Of a stretch of 64,000 bases of DNA, positions 56,773 through 64,000 are shown in pieces. Position numbers and translations under genes: made by a program. Under the pieces are notes generated by a model that saw only the letters and a list, made by a program, of their open reading frames with translations, was not told the origin of the DNA and searched no databases. The DNA comes from Robbsia betulipollinis (GTDB lineage Bacteria; Pseudomonadota; Gammaproteobacteria; Burkholderiales; Burkholderiaceae): NCBI RefSeq assembly GCF_026624755.1, contig NZ_JAPMXC010000001.1, positions 806,001 to 870,000 on the forward strand. Direction: 5' to 3'. The stretch's first letter is position 1, and every line of letters begins with the position of its first letter.

Positions 56773-57522
56773 TCAGTACGACATCCGTGCCGCCTGTTGC
56801 AGACGCGCCGCGATGTCGCCGTTGACGTCATCGGAACCGTTGCCCAGCGACACGCGACGCGCGCCACGGAAACGCGTTTCCCAATACCGGTCGTTCATCT
56901 CGTCGACGCGGATCGTGCTGCCGGTCGACGGCGAATGCACGAATTTGTCATGACCGATATAGATGCCGACGTGGGAGATCGTGCGTGCGACGGTGTTGAA
57001 GAACACCAGGTCGCCCGGCTTCAGATCGTTGAACCGGACCTTCTCGCCGACGCGACTCATTTCCACCGCACGGCGCGGCAGCGTGAAGTTCAGCGTGTCC
57101 TGGAAAACATAGCGCACGAAACCGCTGCAATCCAGACCCGAATCCGGCGTATTGCCGCCCCAGCGATAGCGCACGCCGATCAGGTTCAGCGCGCCGACCA
57201 CGACGTCGCCGGCCTTGCTGGCCACGCCGGCCAGAAAGGACGGACGCGGCGCGTCCGCGCCACTCGTGCCCTGCAGGTTCGCCGACAACGCGGGCGCGCC
57301 TTGCGAGGTCGCGTAAGCGGCGGGCAGGGTCTGCGAGGAGAGCGAGGCGGCGGAATTGGTGGCGGGGGGTGCGGCTGAAACTTGCGAGGAAGCGGGTGTG
57401 GCGGGGAGCTGGCTCACCATCGTTTCGTCCGCGGTGGCGCTTTGCGCGGCCAGGACGAGAACGCTGGTCAGCATACCCGCAGCGAAGCGGGCGAGAAAAT
57501 GGTTGGCGGTGCGTAGATGCAT
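56773..57522 (-). CDS. NlpC/P60-family peptidase, exported
   Basis: A 249-residue C40 family protein with an N-terminal signal (MHLRTANHFLARFAAGMLTSVLVLAAQSATA) and no lipobox. A Ser/Ala/Thr-rich linker (about 40-95) precedes the catalytic domain with RYRWGGNTPDSGLDCSGFVRYVF (Cys), LKPGDLVFFNT and SHVGIYIGHDKFVHSPSTGSTI (His). It should cut peptidoglycan stem peptides in the periplasm. It is closely related to the C40 lipoprotein at 40741-41574, but anchored differently. The ATG at 57522 has no Shine-Dalgarno; a promoter lies upstream at 57573-57600. Confidence 0.92.
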   Translation of the reverse strand: MHLRTANHFLARFAAGMLTSVLVLAAQSATADETMVSQLPATPASSQVSAAPPATNSAASLSSQTLPAAYATSQGAPALSANLQGTSGADAPRPSFLAGVASKAGDVVVGALNLIGVRYRWGGNTPDSGLDCSGFVRYVFQDTLNFTLPRRAVEMSRVGEKVRFNDLKPGDLVFFNTVARTISHVGIYIGHDKFVHSPSTGSTIRVDEMNDRYWETRFRGARRVSLGNGSDDVNGDIAARLQQAARMSY

Positions 57523-57572
57523 CGGTCGGTAATTTTTGCCAAAGAAATAACGGACGGAGAAATCTTTGGGCG

Positions 57573-57600
57573 ATATTACCAGATCAATAACGGTCGTCAA
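57573..57600 (-). promoter_or_regulatory. Putative promoter of the exported NlpC/P60 gene
   Basis: On the minus strand TTGACG (57600-57595), 16 bp, TAATAT (57578-57573). The 57523-57720 region is strikingly AT-rich for this genome. Confidence 0.6.
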
Positions 57601-57724
57601 CCGCTTTGCCAAAATTTGCAAAAAATACCCGAAGAACAGGTAAATTAAACGCACTTTTTCATTACAAGGCCGCTTTTCGGGCTTTTCCGCGCAAATTTCA
57701 TTCCGCCTCGCCCCAAAAAACGGG

Positions 57725-59320
57725 CTAACGCGCCGCAGAAAACAGCGCCCGCGAATACGGATGATGCGGCGCCGCCAGCAACGCGCCGGTTTCCCCCTCT
57801 TCCACCACGCGCCCCGCCCGCATCACCAGAATCCGATGCGAGACCGCGGCGATGACGTCCAGGTCGTGGCTGATGAACAGATAGGCCAGGTCGCGTTCGC
57901 GTTGCAGGCGGCCCAGCAACGCCAGCACCTGCCGCTGCACCGAGACGTCGAGCGCGCTGGTGGGCTCGTCGAGGATCAGCATGCGCGGCTCCACCACCAG
58001 CGCACGCGCGATCGCGATGCGCTGCCGCTGGCCGCCCGAGAACGCATGCGGATAGCGGTGCAGGACATCGGCGTCCAGACCGACCTCGGCCAGGGTGGCA
58101 ACGACGCGCGCGCGCCGCGTTTCGGCGTCCAGATCCGGCCGGTGCAGCGCCAGTCCCTCCCCGACGATACGTCCCACCGTCTGCCGGGGCGACAGCGCGC
58201 TGTAGGGGTCCTGGAACACCACCTGGAGTCCCGCGCGCAGCTCGGTGCGGCGCGCACCCCGGTAGGCGGCAAGCGGCCGGGCATTGAATTCGACCGTCCC
58301 GCCGGCGAGCCGCTGCAGGCCGAGCAGGGCCATCGCCAGCGTCGATTTGCCCGACCCCGATTCGCCGACGACGCCCAGCGTCTCGCCTTGGTGCACGACC
58401 AGATCGACGGCATCCAGCGCGATCGTCGGCGCGGCGCGGCGCCATCCCGACAGCTTCCCGCCGCGCGGCGTGGCGAACGTCACGGACACCGCGTCGGCGC
58501 GCATCACGACCGGCGCGCCGGCTGCGAGCGGGCGCACGTCGCGTTGCGGCAGACTGTCCAGCAGGCGCCGCGTATACGGGTGCGCGGGCGCGGCGAAGAT
58601 CGACCCGACATCGCCCGATTCGACGATCCGGCCGCGTTCCATCACCGCCACGCGCTGCGCGAAACGCCGCACCAGATTGAGGTCGTGCGTGATCAGCAAG
58701 ACGGCCATCGGCCGCGTCGTCGCCGCATCGCGCTGCAGGTCGAGCAGCAGATCGACGATCTGCGCGCGAATCGTCATGTCGAGCGCGGTGGTGGGCTCGT
58801 CGGCGATCAGCAGCCGCGGCCGGCAGGCGAGCGCCATGGCGATCATCGCGCGTTGCCGCTCGCCCCCGGAGAGCTGGTGCGCGTAGCGCTGCGCGCGCCG
58901 CGCCGGCTCGGCGATGCCGCATCGCGCCAGCAGCGCCAGCGTGCGCCGCGCGGCCTGCGCGGCGTTCAGTCCTTCGTGCAGGGTCAGGGTCTCCGCAATC
59001 TGCGCGCCGATCGTGAACAAGGGATTGAGCGCGGTCATCGGCTCCTGGAAGATCATCGCGATCTGCGCGCCGCGCAGCCCGCGCAGGGTCCGTTCGCTCG
59101 CCTGCATCAGGTCCTGCCCGGCGAAACGCAGGCCGCCCTCGATACGCGCATCGCGCAGCAGGCGCGGAATCGCCATGGCGCTCACGCTCTTGCCCGAACC
59201 GGACTCCCCCACCAGCGCGAACCGTTCGCCTTCGCCGATCGAGAAGGTCACGCCGTCGACCACGGTACGCGCGCCGAAGGCGATCTTCAGATCGTCGACC
59301 GCCAGCAAGGGGGAACTCAT
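57725..59320 (-). CDS. yejF: Microcin C/peptide ABC transporter, fused ATPase YejF
   Basis: ATPase of the YejABEF peptide importer, with two ABC domains in one chain (531 residues). Walker [10 protein letters not shown] (about 40) and GESGSGKST (about 325); signatures LSGGERQR and [21 protein letters not shown] and [13 protein letters not shown]. Each domain ends in the oligopeptide-type HPYTRRLL or HPYSRALF motif. The ATG at 59320 overlaps the yejE stop as ATGA. It powers uptake of peptides delivered by YejA. Confidence 0.96.
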   Translation of the reverse strand: MSSPLLAVDDLKIAFGARTVVDGVTFSIGEGERFALVGESGSGKSVSAMAIPRLLRDARIEGGLRFAGQDLMQASERTLRGLRGAQIAMIFQEPMTALNPLFTIGAQIAETLTLHEGLNAAQAARRTLALLARCGIAEPARRAQRYAHQLSGGERQRAMIAMALACRPRLLIADEPTTALDMTIRAQIVDLLLDLQRDAATTRPMAVLLITHDLNLVRRFAQRVAVMERGRIVESGDVGSIFAAPAHPYTRRLLDSLPQRDVRPLAAGAPVVMRADAVSVTFATPRGGKLSGWRRAAPTIALDAVDLVVHQGETLGVVGESGSGKSTLAMALLGLQRLAGGTVEFNARPLAAYRGARRTELRAGLQVVFQDPYSALSPRQTVGRIVGEGLALHRPDLDAETRRARVVATLAEVGLDADVLHRYPHAFSGGQRQRIAIARALVVEPRMLILDEPTSALDVSVQRQVLALLGRLQRERDLAYLFISHDLDVIAAVSHRILVMRAGRVVEEGETGALLAAPHHPYSRALFSAAR

Positions 59321-60492
59321 ACCTGCCCCCCTGCCCGCGCGAAATCGATGCGGCGCGTGTCCAGCGCGCGCCGCAGGGCATCGCCCATGAACGTCAGCAG
59401 CAGCAGTGTGAACCCCAGCAGGCCGAAGGTCGCGGCCGCAATCCACCAGGCGTCCAGATTCGCCTTGCCCTGCGCGAGCAGTTCGCCCAGGCTCGGCACC
59501 GAGGACGGCACGCCGAGCCCGAGGAAATCGAGGCTCGTGAGCGCGAGGATCGCGCCGCTGATGCGAAACGGCAGGAAGGTGATGACCGGCGTCAGGCTGT
59601 TGGGCAATACATGGCGCCAGATGATCTGCGCGTTCGACAAGCCCATCGCGCGGGCGGCGCGCACGTAATCCTGCATCCGGTTGCGCAGAAACTCGGCACG
59701 CACGTAGTCCGAGAGATCGAGCCAGCCGAATACCGAGAGCAGCACCAGGAGCAGCAGCAGCGAGGGCTGGAAAATCGACGCGAAGATGATCAGCAGGTAG
59801 AGCTCGGGCAGCGACCCCCATATCTCGATGAGGCGCTGCGAGAACAGATCGATGCGCCCGCCGAAGAAACCCTGGACCGCGCCGGCGGCGATCCCCAGCA
59901 CGGTGCCCACCGCCGTGAGCGCCAGCGCGAACAGCACCGAGACGCGGAAACCGAACAGCAGGCGCGCGAACACGTCGCGCCCCCGGTCGTCGGTGCCCAG
60001 CCAGTTGTCGCGCGAGGGCGGCGCCGGATCGGGCTGCTTCGCGAAATAGTTCAGCGTGTTCGCCGAGTAGCGGTTCGGCGCATACACGACGATGTTGCCC
60101 GGCGCCGCGAGGCGTGCACGGATGAAAGGGTCGAGATAGTCGGTCGGCGTCGCGAAATCGCCGCCGAAGGTACGTTCGGGATAGCTCTTCAGCATCGGAA
60201 AATACCAGTGTCCCTGGTATTTGACGACGATCGGATGCTCGTTCGACAGCAGATTGCCGGCCAGACTCACGCCGAACATCGTCATGAAGATGACGAAGCT
60301 GTAAAAACCGAGGCGCTGGCGGCGAAAGCGCCGCCAGGTCGCGAGCACGGGATGCGCATCGCGGCCGGCACCGTCGCGCGGCGGCCGCTGTCCCGCGCCG
60401 CCATCGGAGCTGCCATCGGAGCTGCCATCTGAGCCACCACCTGCCCCAACGTCCGCCCTGCCTGGCGCGCGCGCCGGAAATCGCCGCGTCAT
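59317..60492 (-). CDS. yejE: Peptide ABC transporter permease YejE
   Basis: Inner-membrane permease with the binding-protein-dependent EAA loop (DYVRAARAMGLSNAQIIWRHVLPN) and TM segments in the last 250 residues. A Gly/Asp/Ser repeat (about 15-35) lies in the N-terminal cytoplasmic region and is encoded by three 12-bp units. YQGHWYFPMLKSYPERTFGGDFATPTDYLDP in the N-terminal periplasmic loop and NWLGTDDRGRDVFARLLFGFR match E. coli YejE. The start at 60492 is one base after the yejB stop. 391 residues. Confidence 0.95.
   Translation of the reverse strand: MTRRFPARAPGRADVGAGGGSDGSSDGSSDGGAGQRPPRDGAGRDAHPVLATWRRFRRQRLGFYSFVIFMTMFGVSLAGNLLSNEHPIVVKYQGHWYFPMLKSYPERTFGGDFATPTDYLDPFIRARLAAPGNIVVYAPNRYSANTLNYFAKQPDPAPPSRDNWLGTDDRGRDVFARLLFGFRVSVLFALALTAVGTVLGIAAGAVQGFFGGRIDLFSQRLIEIWGSLPELYLLIIFASIFQPSLLLLLVLLSVFGWLDLSDYVRAEFLRNRMQDYVRAARAMGLSNAQIIWRHVLPNSLTPVITFLPFRISGAILALTSLDFLGLGVPSSVPSLGELLAQGKANLDAWWIAAATFGLLGFTLLLLTFMGDALRRALDTRRIDFARAGGQV
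60400..60435. repeat. Three 12-bp repeats in yejE
   Basis: Two perfect copies of GCCATCGGAGCT and one with two changes encode Ser-Asp-Gly-Ser repeats near the YejE N-terminus. Confidence 0.9.
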
Positions 60493-60493
60493 G

Positions 60494-61552
60494 TCAGCGC
60501 TCCATCGATTCGAAACGGATCCGCGGATCGATCCAGACATAGCAGAGATCCGCCACCAGCTTGGTCGCAAGGCCGATCAGCGTGAACAGATAGAGCGTAC
60601 CCAGCACGACCGGATAATCGCGGCGGATCACCGCCTCGTACGACAGCAGGCCCAGCCCGTCGAGCGAGAACAGGGTCTCGATCAGCAGGCTGCCGGTGAA
60701 GAAGGCGCCGATGAAGGCGCCGGGAAAACCCGTCACCAATGGCAGCAAGGCGTTGCGAAACACATGCTTGAACAGCACGCGCCGTTGCGGCAGGCCCTTG
60801 GCGCGCGCGGTGATCACGTATTGCTTGCCGAGCTCCTCCAGAAACGCGTTCTTCGTCAGGATCGTGAGCACCGCGAAGGCGCCCAGCACCGACGCGGTCA
60901 CCGGCAGCGCGATGTGCCATAAATAATCGAGCACCTTGCCGCCGACGCTCAGCGACGCCCAGTCGTCCGAGGTCAGCCCGCGCAGCGGAAAGATCTGCCA
61001 GAAGGAGCCGCCACCGAAGAGCACGAGCAGCAGCACGCCCAGCGCGAAGCCGGGAATCGCATAGCCGACGAGTACGATCACGCTCGTCACCGTGTCGAAA
61101 CGCGACCCGTCGCGCACCGCCTTGACGATGCCCAGCGGCACCGATATCAGATAACTCAGAAAGAAGGTCCAGAGGCCGAGACTCATCGACACCGGCAATT
61201 TCGAGACGATCAGCGAGACGACGCTCTGGTGATAGTAGTAGCTCTGCCCCAGGTCGAAGCGCGCGAAGCGCTTGAGCATGGTCCAGTAGCGTTCGAGCGG
61301 CGGCCGGTCGAAGCCATACAGCGCGCGCAGTTCCGCGACCTGCTTCGCCTCCATGCCGCGGCGCGCGTGATAGACGCTTGCCGCGCCGCCTCCCGACGCC
61401 TCGCCGCCGTGCATGCCACCGTGCAATTGCGCCATCATCTGCTCGACCGGACCGCCGGGCACGAACTGGATCACGATGAAGGTCACCGTCACGACACCCA
61501 GCAGGGTCGGCACGATCAGCAGCAGTCGTCTCAAAATATACGGCCAGATCAT
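60494..61552 (-). CDS. yejB: Peptide ABC transporter permease YejB
   Basis: Inner-membrane permease of the YejABEF system, 352 residues. It starts MIWPYILRRLLLIVPTLLGVVTVTF and ends in DPRIRFESMER, close to E. coli YejB. The EAA loop is KQYVITARAKGLPQRRVLFKHVFRNALLP. SLGLWTFFLSYLISVPLGIVKAV and FFTGSLLIETLFSLDGLGLL also match. It follows yejA by about 185 bp with no gene in the gap. Confidence 0.96.
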   Translation of the reverse strand: MIWPYILRRLLLIVPTLLGVVTVTFIVIQFVPGGPVEQMMAQLHGGMHGGEASGGGAASVYHARRGMEAKQVAELRALYGFDRPPLERYWTMLKRFARFDLGQSYYYHQSVVSLIVSKLPVSMSLGLWTFFLSYLISVPLGIVKAVRDGSRFDTVTSVIVLVGYAIPGFALGVLLLVLFGGGSFWQIFPLRGLTSDDWASLSVGGKVLDYLWHIALPVTASVLGAFAVLTILTKNAFLEELGKQYVITARAKGLPQRRVLFKHVFRNALLPLVTGFPGAFIGAFFTGSLLIETLFSLDGLGLLSYEAVIRRDYPVVLGTLYLFTLIGLATKLVADLCYVWIDPRIRFESMER

Positions 61553-61736
61553 CTGGGGCGGGCGCTCCGGTCAGGATTGAATTGAGACAGACGACGCCGG
61601 GAGAGGCGGCGTGCCATGTCGTCTCGGCGGACGGGTTCGTCGCACGGGATCGCGCGAGCAGGCTCGACAGCGAGTCTTCACGCGGGTCTTCATGCGAGTC
61701 TTCCGCGAGCCTGGCGGGCGGGCCCGACGACCGGTT

Positions 61737-63653
61737 TCAGGAATCCGGACGGGTCGACACGGCCGAAGCGCCCGAAACCGCCGCGGCCTTCGGCGCTTCC
61801 CACCAGGTCGACAGGATCCAGCCTGCCGCGTCGTAGTAGAGCGGCAGCGTCGTCGGGAACGCCAGCCCGCGCCGATAGACCACACGGTGCACCGGCGAAT
61901 ACCACTGCGGCACCACATAGTACCCGTGCATCAGCACCCGGTCGAGCGCGCGCGCGGCATCCACGAGCGCCGGCCGGGTACGCGCCGCGAGCACCGCCTG
62001 CACCAGCGCGTCGACCGCGGGGGAATGGATGCCGACGAGATTCCCGGAGCCGGGAATGCCGGCCGCGGCGCTACCGACGTTATCGAGCAGTTCGTTGCCC
62101 GGGCTCTGGCTGCCGGGCCAGGCCAGCGTCGTCATATCGAAATCGAAGTTTTGCAGACGCTGCTGGTAGAGCGCGAAATCGGTGGTGCGGAAATTCACGG
62201 TGATGCCCAGTTTCGCCAGGTTGCGCGCATAGGACGCCACCACCGCCCCGAACGCGCCGCCACTGTCGTCCAGTATCTCGAAAACGAACGGCTGACCCGC
62301 CCGGTCGCGCAGCGCGCCGTCGCGATAGGTCCAACCGGCCGCCGCCAGCAGCGTGCGCGCCCGGCGCAGATTGTCGCGCAGCGATCCGGGCGGCGCGGTA
62401 TCGGGTTGCAGCGCCATCGGACCGAACACGGCGGGATCGAGTTGCGCGCGCAGCGGCTCAAGCAGTGCGAGTTCGCCTGCGTCCGGTAATCCGTGGGCCG
62501 CCAGCTCGCTATTGGTGAAGAAACTGTCGCTACGGCTGTACTGGTTGTAGAACAGCTGCCGGTTGAGATAGGGAAAATCGAGCGCGAGGTCCAGCGCCTG
62601 GCGCACGCGCACGTCCTGGAACAGCGGCCGGCGGATGTTGACGAAGAAACCCTGCATGCCCGCATCGTTCGAATGCTTGAAGACCCGCTTGATCAGACGC
62701 CCGTCGTTGAAGCGGCCGCCGGTATAGCCGCGCACCCAATCGCGCGCGAGCACCGCCACGCTGGCGTCGAACTCCCCTGCCTTCAACGCTTCGAGCCGCG
62801 CGGCGGGGTCGCCATACAGCTTGTAGACGATCCGGTCGAAATTGAACATGCCACGCCGTACGGGCAGGTCGGCCGCCCAATAACGGGGATTGCGCTGCAG
62901 CACGATCTGCGTGCCGCCGCTGTAGCTGGCGATCGTGTACGGCCCGCTGCCGATCGGCTTCTCGAGGGCGATCGCGTCGAACGGCGGATGGCTGCCGTCG
63001 GCACGCTGCCCCCACTTCGGCGAGAACACCGGCAGGGCGCCGATCGTGAGCGGCAGCTCGCGGCCGGCATGCCGGAAGTCGAAGCGCACGGTCTGCGGAT
63101 CGATGACGGTGGCGCGCGACACGTCCGCCCAGACGGCGCGGTAGTTCGGCGCGGCGGCCTGGCTCATCAGCGTATCGAACGAATACTTGACGTCCGCCGC
63201 CGTGACCGGGTCGCCGTTCGAGAAACGCGCGGCCGGATTGATATGGAAACGCACGGACAGGCCATCCGCGGCCACCGCGATATCGTCGGCGAGCAGGCCG
63301 TAGGCGCTCGACGCCTCGTCCCCGCTGCCCACGGTGAGCGTGTCGAACAACAGGTCGATGCCGGGCGCCGGGTTGCCGCGCAGGATATAGGGATTGAAGG
63401 TGTCGAAGCGCGTGATGCGGTTCGGGTTGGCCAGCGTCAGCGTGCCGCCCTTCGGCGCATGCGGATCGACATAGTCGAAGTGCGTGAAACCCGGCGCGTA
63501 GCGCGGCGCGCCATATTGCGCGATGGCCGGGGCGGCCCGCGCGGCGCCGCACGCGCCGCCCAGCCCGCCGAATCCGCCAAGTTCGATCACGCAGGCGAGT
63601 GCTGTCAGTATCTTGAAAATCTCTGGCTCCTGGGTGCCTGGCGCCCGCGCCAT
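61737..63653 (-). CDS. yejA: Peptide ABC transporter substrate-binding protein YejA
   Basis: Periplasmic family 5 solute-binding protein of about 638 residues, delivering oligopeptides (microcin C in E. coli) to YejBEF. The N-terminal hydrophobic segment with the AARAAP end is a likely signal peptide. FTHFDYVDPHAPKGGTLTLANP, FNPYILRGNPAPG, VTAADVKYSFDTLMSQ and FFVNIRRPLFQDVRVRQALDLALDF are typical. The ATG at 63653 is preferred over the GTG at 63671, but both are possible. First gene of the yejABEF operon; divergent from fabI. Confidence 0.94.
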   Translation of the reverse strand: MARAPGTQEPEIFKILTALACVIELGGFGGLGGACGAARAAPAIAQYGAPRYAPGFTHFDYVDPHAPKGGTLTLANPNRITRFDTFNPYILRGNPAPGIDLLFDTLTVGSGDEASSAYGLLADDIAVAADGLSVRFHINPAARFSNGDPVTAADVKYSFDTLMSQAAAPNYRAVWADVSRATVIDPQTVRFDFRHAGRELPLTIGALPVFSPKWGQRADGSHPPFDAIALEKPIGSGPYTIASYSGGTQIVLQRNPRYWAADLPVRRGMFNFDRIVYKLYGDPAARLEALKAGEFDASVAVLARDWVRGYTGGRFNDGRLIKRVFKHSNDAGMQGFFVNIRRPLFQDVRVRQALDLALDFPYLNRQLFYNQYSRSDSFFTNSELAAHGLPDAGELALLEPLRAQLDPAVFGPMALQPDTAPPGSLRDNLRRARTLLAAAGWTYRDGALRDRAGQPFVFEILDDSGGAFGAVVASYARNLAKLGITVNFRTTDFALYQQRLQNFDFDMTTLAWPGSQSPGNELLDNVGSAAAGIPGSGNLVGIHSPAVDALVQAVLAARTRPALVDAARALDRVLMHGYYVVPQWYSPVHRVVYRRGLAFPTTLPLYYDAAGWILSTWWEAPKAAAVSGASAVSTRPDS

Positions 63654-63751
63654 GCGTCGCGCGCCAGGCACAGTATGAGAGAATCGAAGCCGCGCGGCCG
63701 CCTGTCCGGCCCGACCGACCAGATCAACTGACCAAAGTATACGGAGAATTC

Positions 63752-64000
63752 ATGGGCTTCCTCGCTGGAAAACGCATTCTGCTCACCGGGCTGCTGTCGA
63801 ACCGCTCGATCGCCTACGGCATTGCCCAGGCGGCGAAGCGCGAAGGCGCCGAACTGGCCTTCACCTACGTGGGCGAGCGCTTCAAGGAACGGATCACCGA
63901 CCTGGCGAAGGAATTCGACAGCACGCTCGTGTTTCCCTGCGACGTCGCCGACGATGCCGAGATCGACGCCCTCTTCGTCTCGCTCAAGGCACACTGGCCT
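63752..64000 (+). CDS. fabI: Enoyl-[acyl-carrier-protein] reductase (NADH), 3' end outside window
   Basis: The visible 83 residues begin MGFLAGKRILLTGLLSNRSIAYGIAQAAKREGAELAFTYVGERF, the FabI short-chain dehydrogenase N-terminus. The modified nucleotide-binding motif G-L-L-S-N-R-S-I-A fits FabI instead of FabL or FabV. FabI reduces enoyl-ACP in each fatty-acid elongation cycle and is the triclosan and isoniazid-class target. GGAGA lies four bases upstream of the ATG at 63752. The gene runs out of the window. Confidence 0.96.
   Translation, partial: MGFLAGKRILLTGLLSNRSIAYGIAQAAKREGAELAFTYVGERFKERITDLAKEFDSTLVFPCDVADDAEIDALFVSLKAHWP

Overview
The window is chromosomal core DNA from a high-GC betaproteobacterium, most likely Burkholderiaceae. 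The protein sequences and gene order point that way: alaA-hom-thrC-moeA-moaD-moaE-clpB, rpsF-priB-rpsR-rplI-dnaB, trxA-rho-rpmE, an arn (L-Ara4N) operon followed by bcp and phoH, and yejABEF beside fabI. The genus cannot be settled from the sequence alone. No phage, insertion sequence, plasmid or CRISPR array was seen.

Layout. 1-9.8 kb: end of a cardiolipin synthase gene, glutathione peroxidase, an ABC-F ATPase, release factor 3 (prfC), radA, lplT and thiD. 9.7-13.5 kb: a minus-strand cluster tsaB-rimI-UDG-DUF1853 (tRNA t6A synthesis, protein acetylation, uracil repair and a nuclease-fold-like unknown). 13.7-17.5 kb: an RhlE-type RNA helicase behind a roughly 300-nt leader with attenuator-like hairpins, a GGCT-like protein and galactose mutarotase. 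17.5-26.7 kb: a long minus-strand block for alanine, homoserine and threonine synthesis and molybdopterin synthesis, ending in clpB, which has its own sigma32-type promoter. 27.1-35.1 kb: an Mth938-domain gene, then a tightly overlapped operon for 4-amino-4-deoxy-L-arabinose modification of lipid A (arnT, one SMR protein, arnB, arnC, split arnA, arnD). 35.1-43.3 kb: bcp, a candidate small RNA, phoH, an orphan hybrid histidine kinase, an NlpC/P60 lipoprotein and a Pit phosphate transporter with its PhoU-like partner. 43.4-52.7 kb: dnaB and the S6/PriB/S18/L9 genes, then trxA, rho, rpmE2, a membrane glycosyltransferase-like protein and a MATE exporter. 52.7-57.5 kb: five tRNA genes (Asp-Glu duplicated, plus Ala) beside gltX, a patatin-like lipoprotein and a second NlpC/P60 protein. 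57.7-64 kb: the YejABEF peptide importer and the start of fabI.

The clearest unifying oddity is a set of short tandem repeats. Inside genes the unit is 9, 12 or 15 bp (UDG, ArnC, MoeA, Hom, PhoH, YejE). Outside genes 13-bp units also occur. Coding repeats therefore change protein length without shifting frame, and they fall in linkers or termini that look disordered. The best regulatory candidates are the rhlE leader, the bcp-phoH transcript and the clpB heat-shock promoter. No wholly new multi-gene system is evident. The least understood gene pair is DUF1853 with its overlapping uracil-DNA glycosylase.
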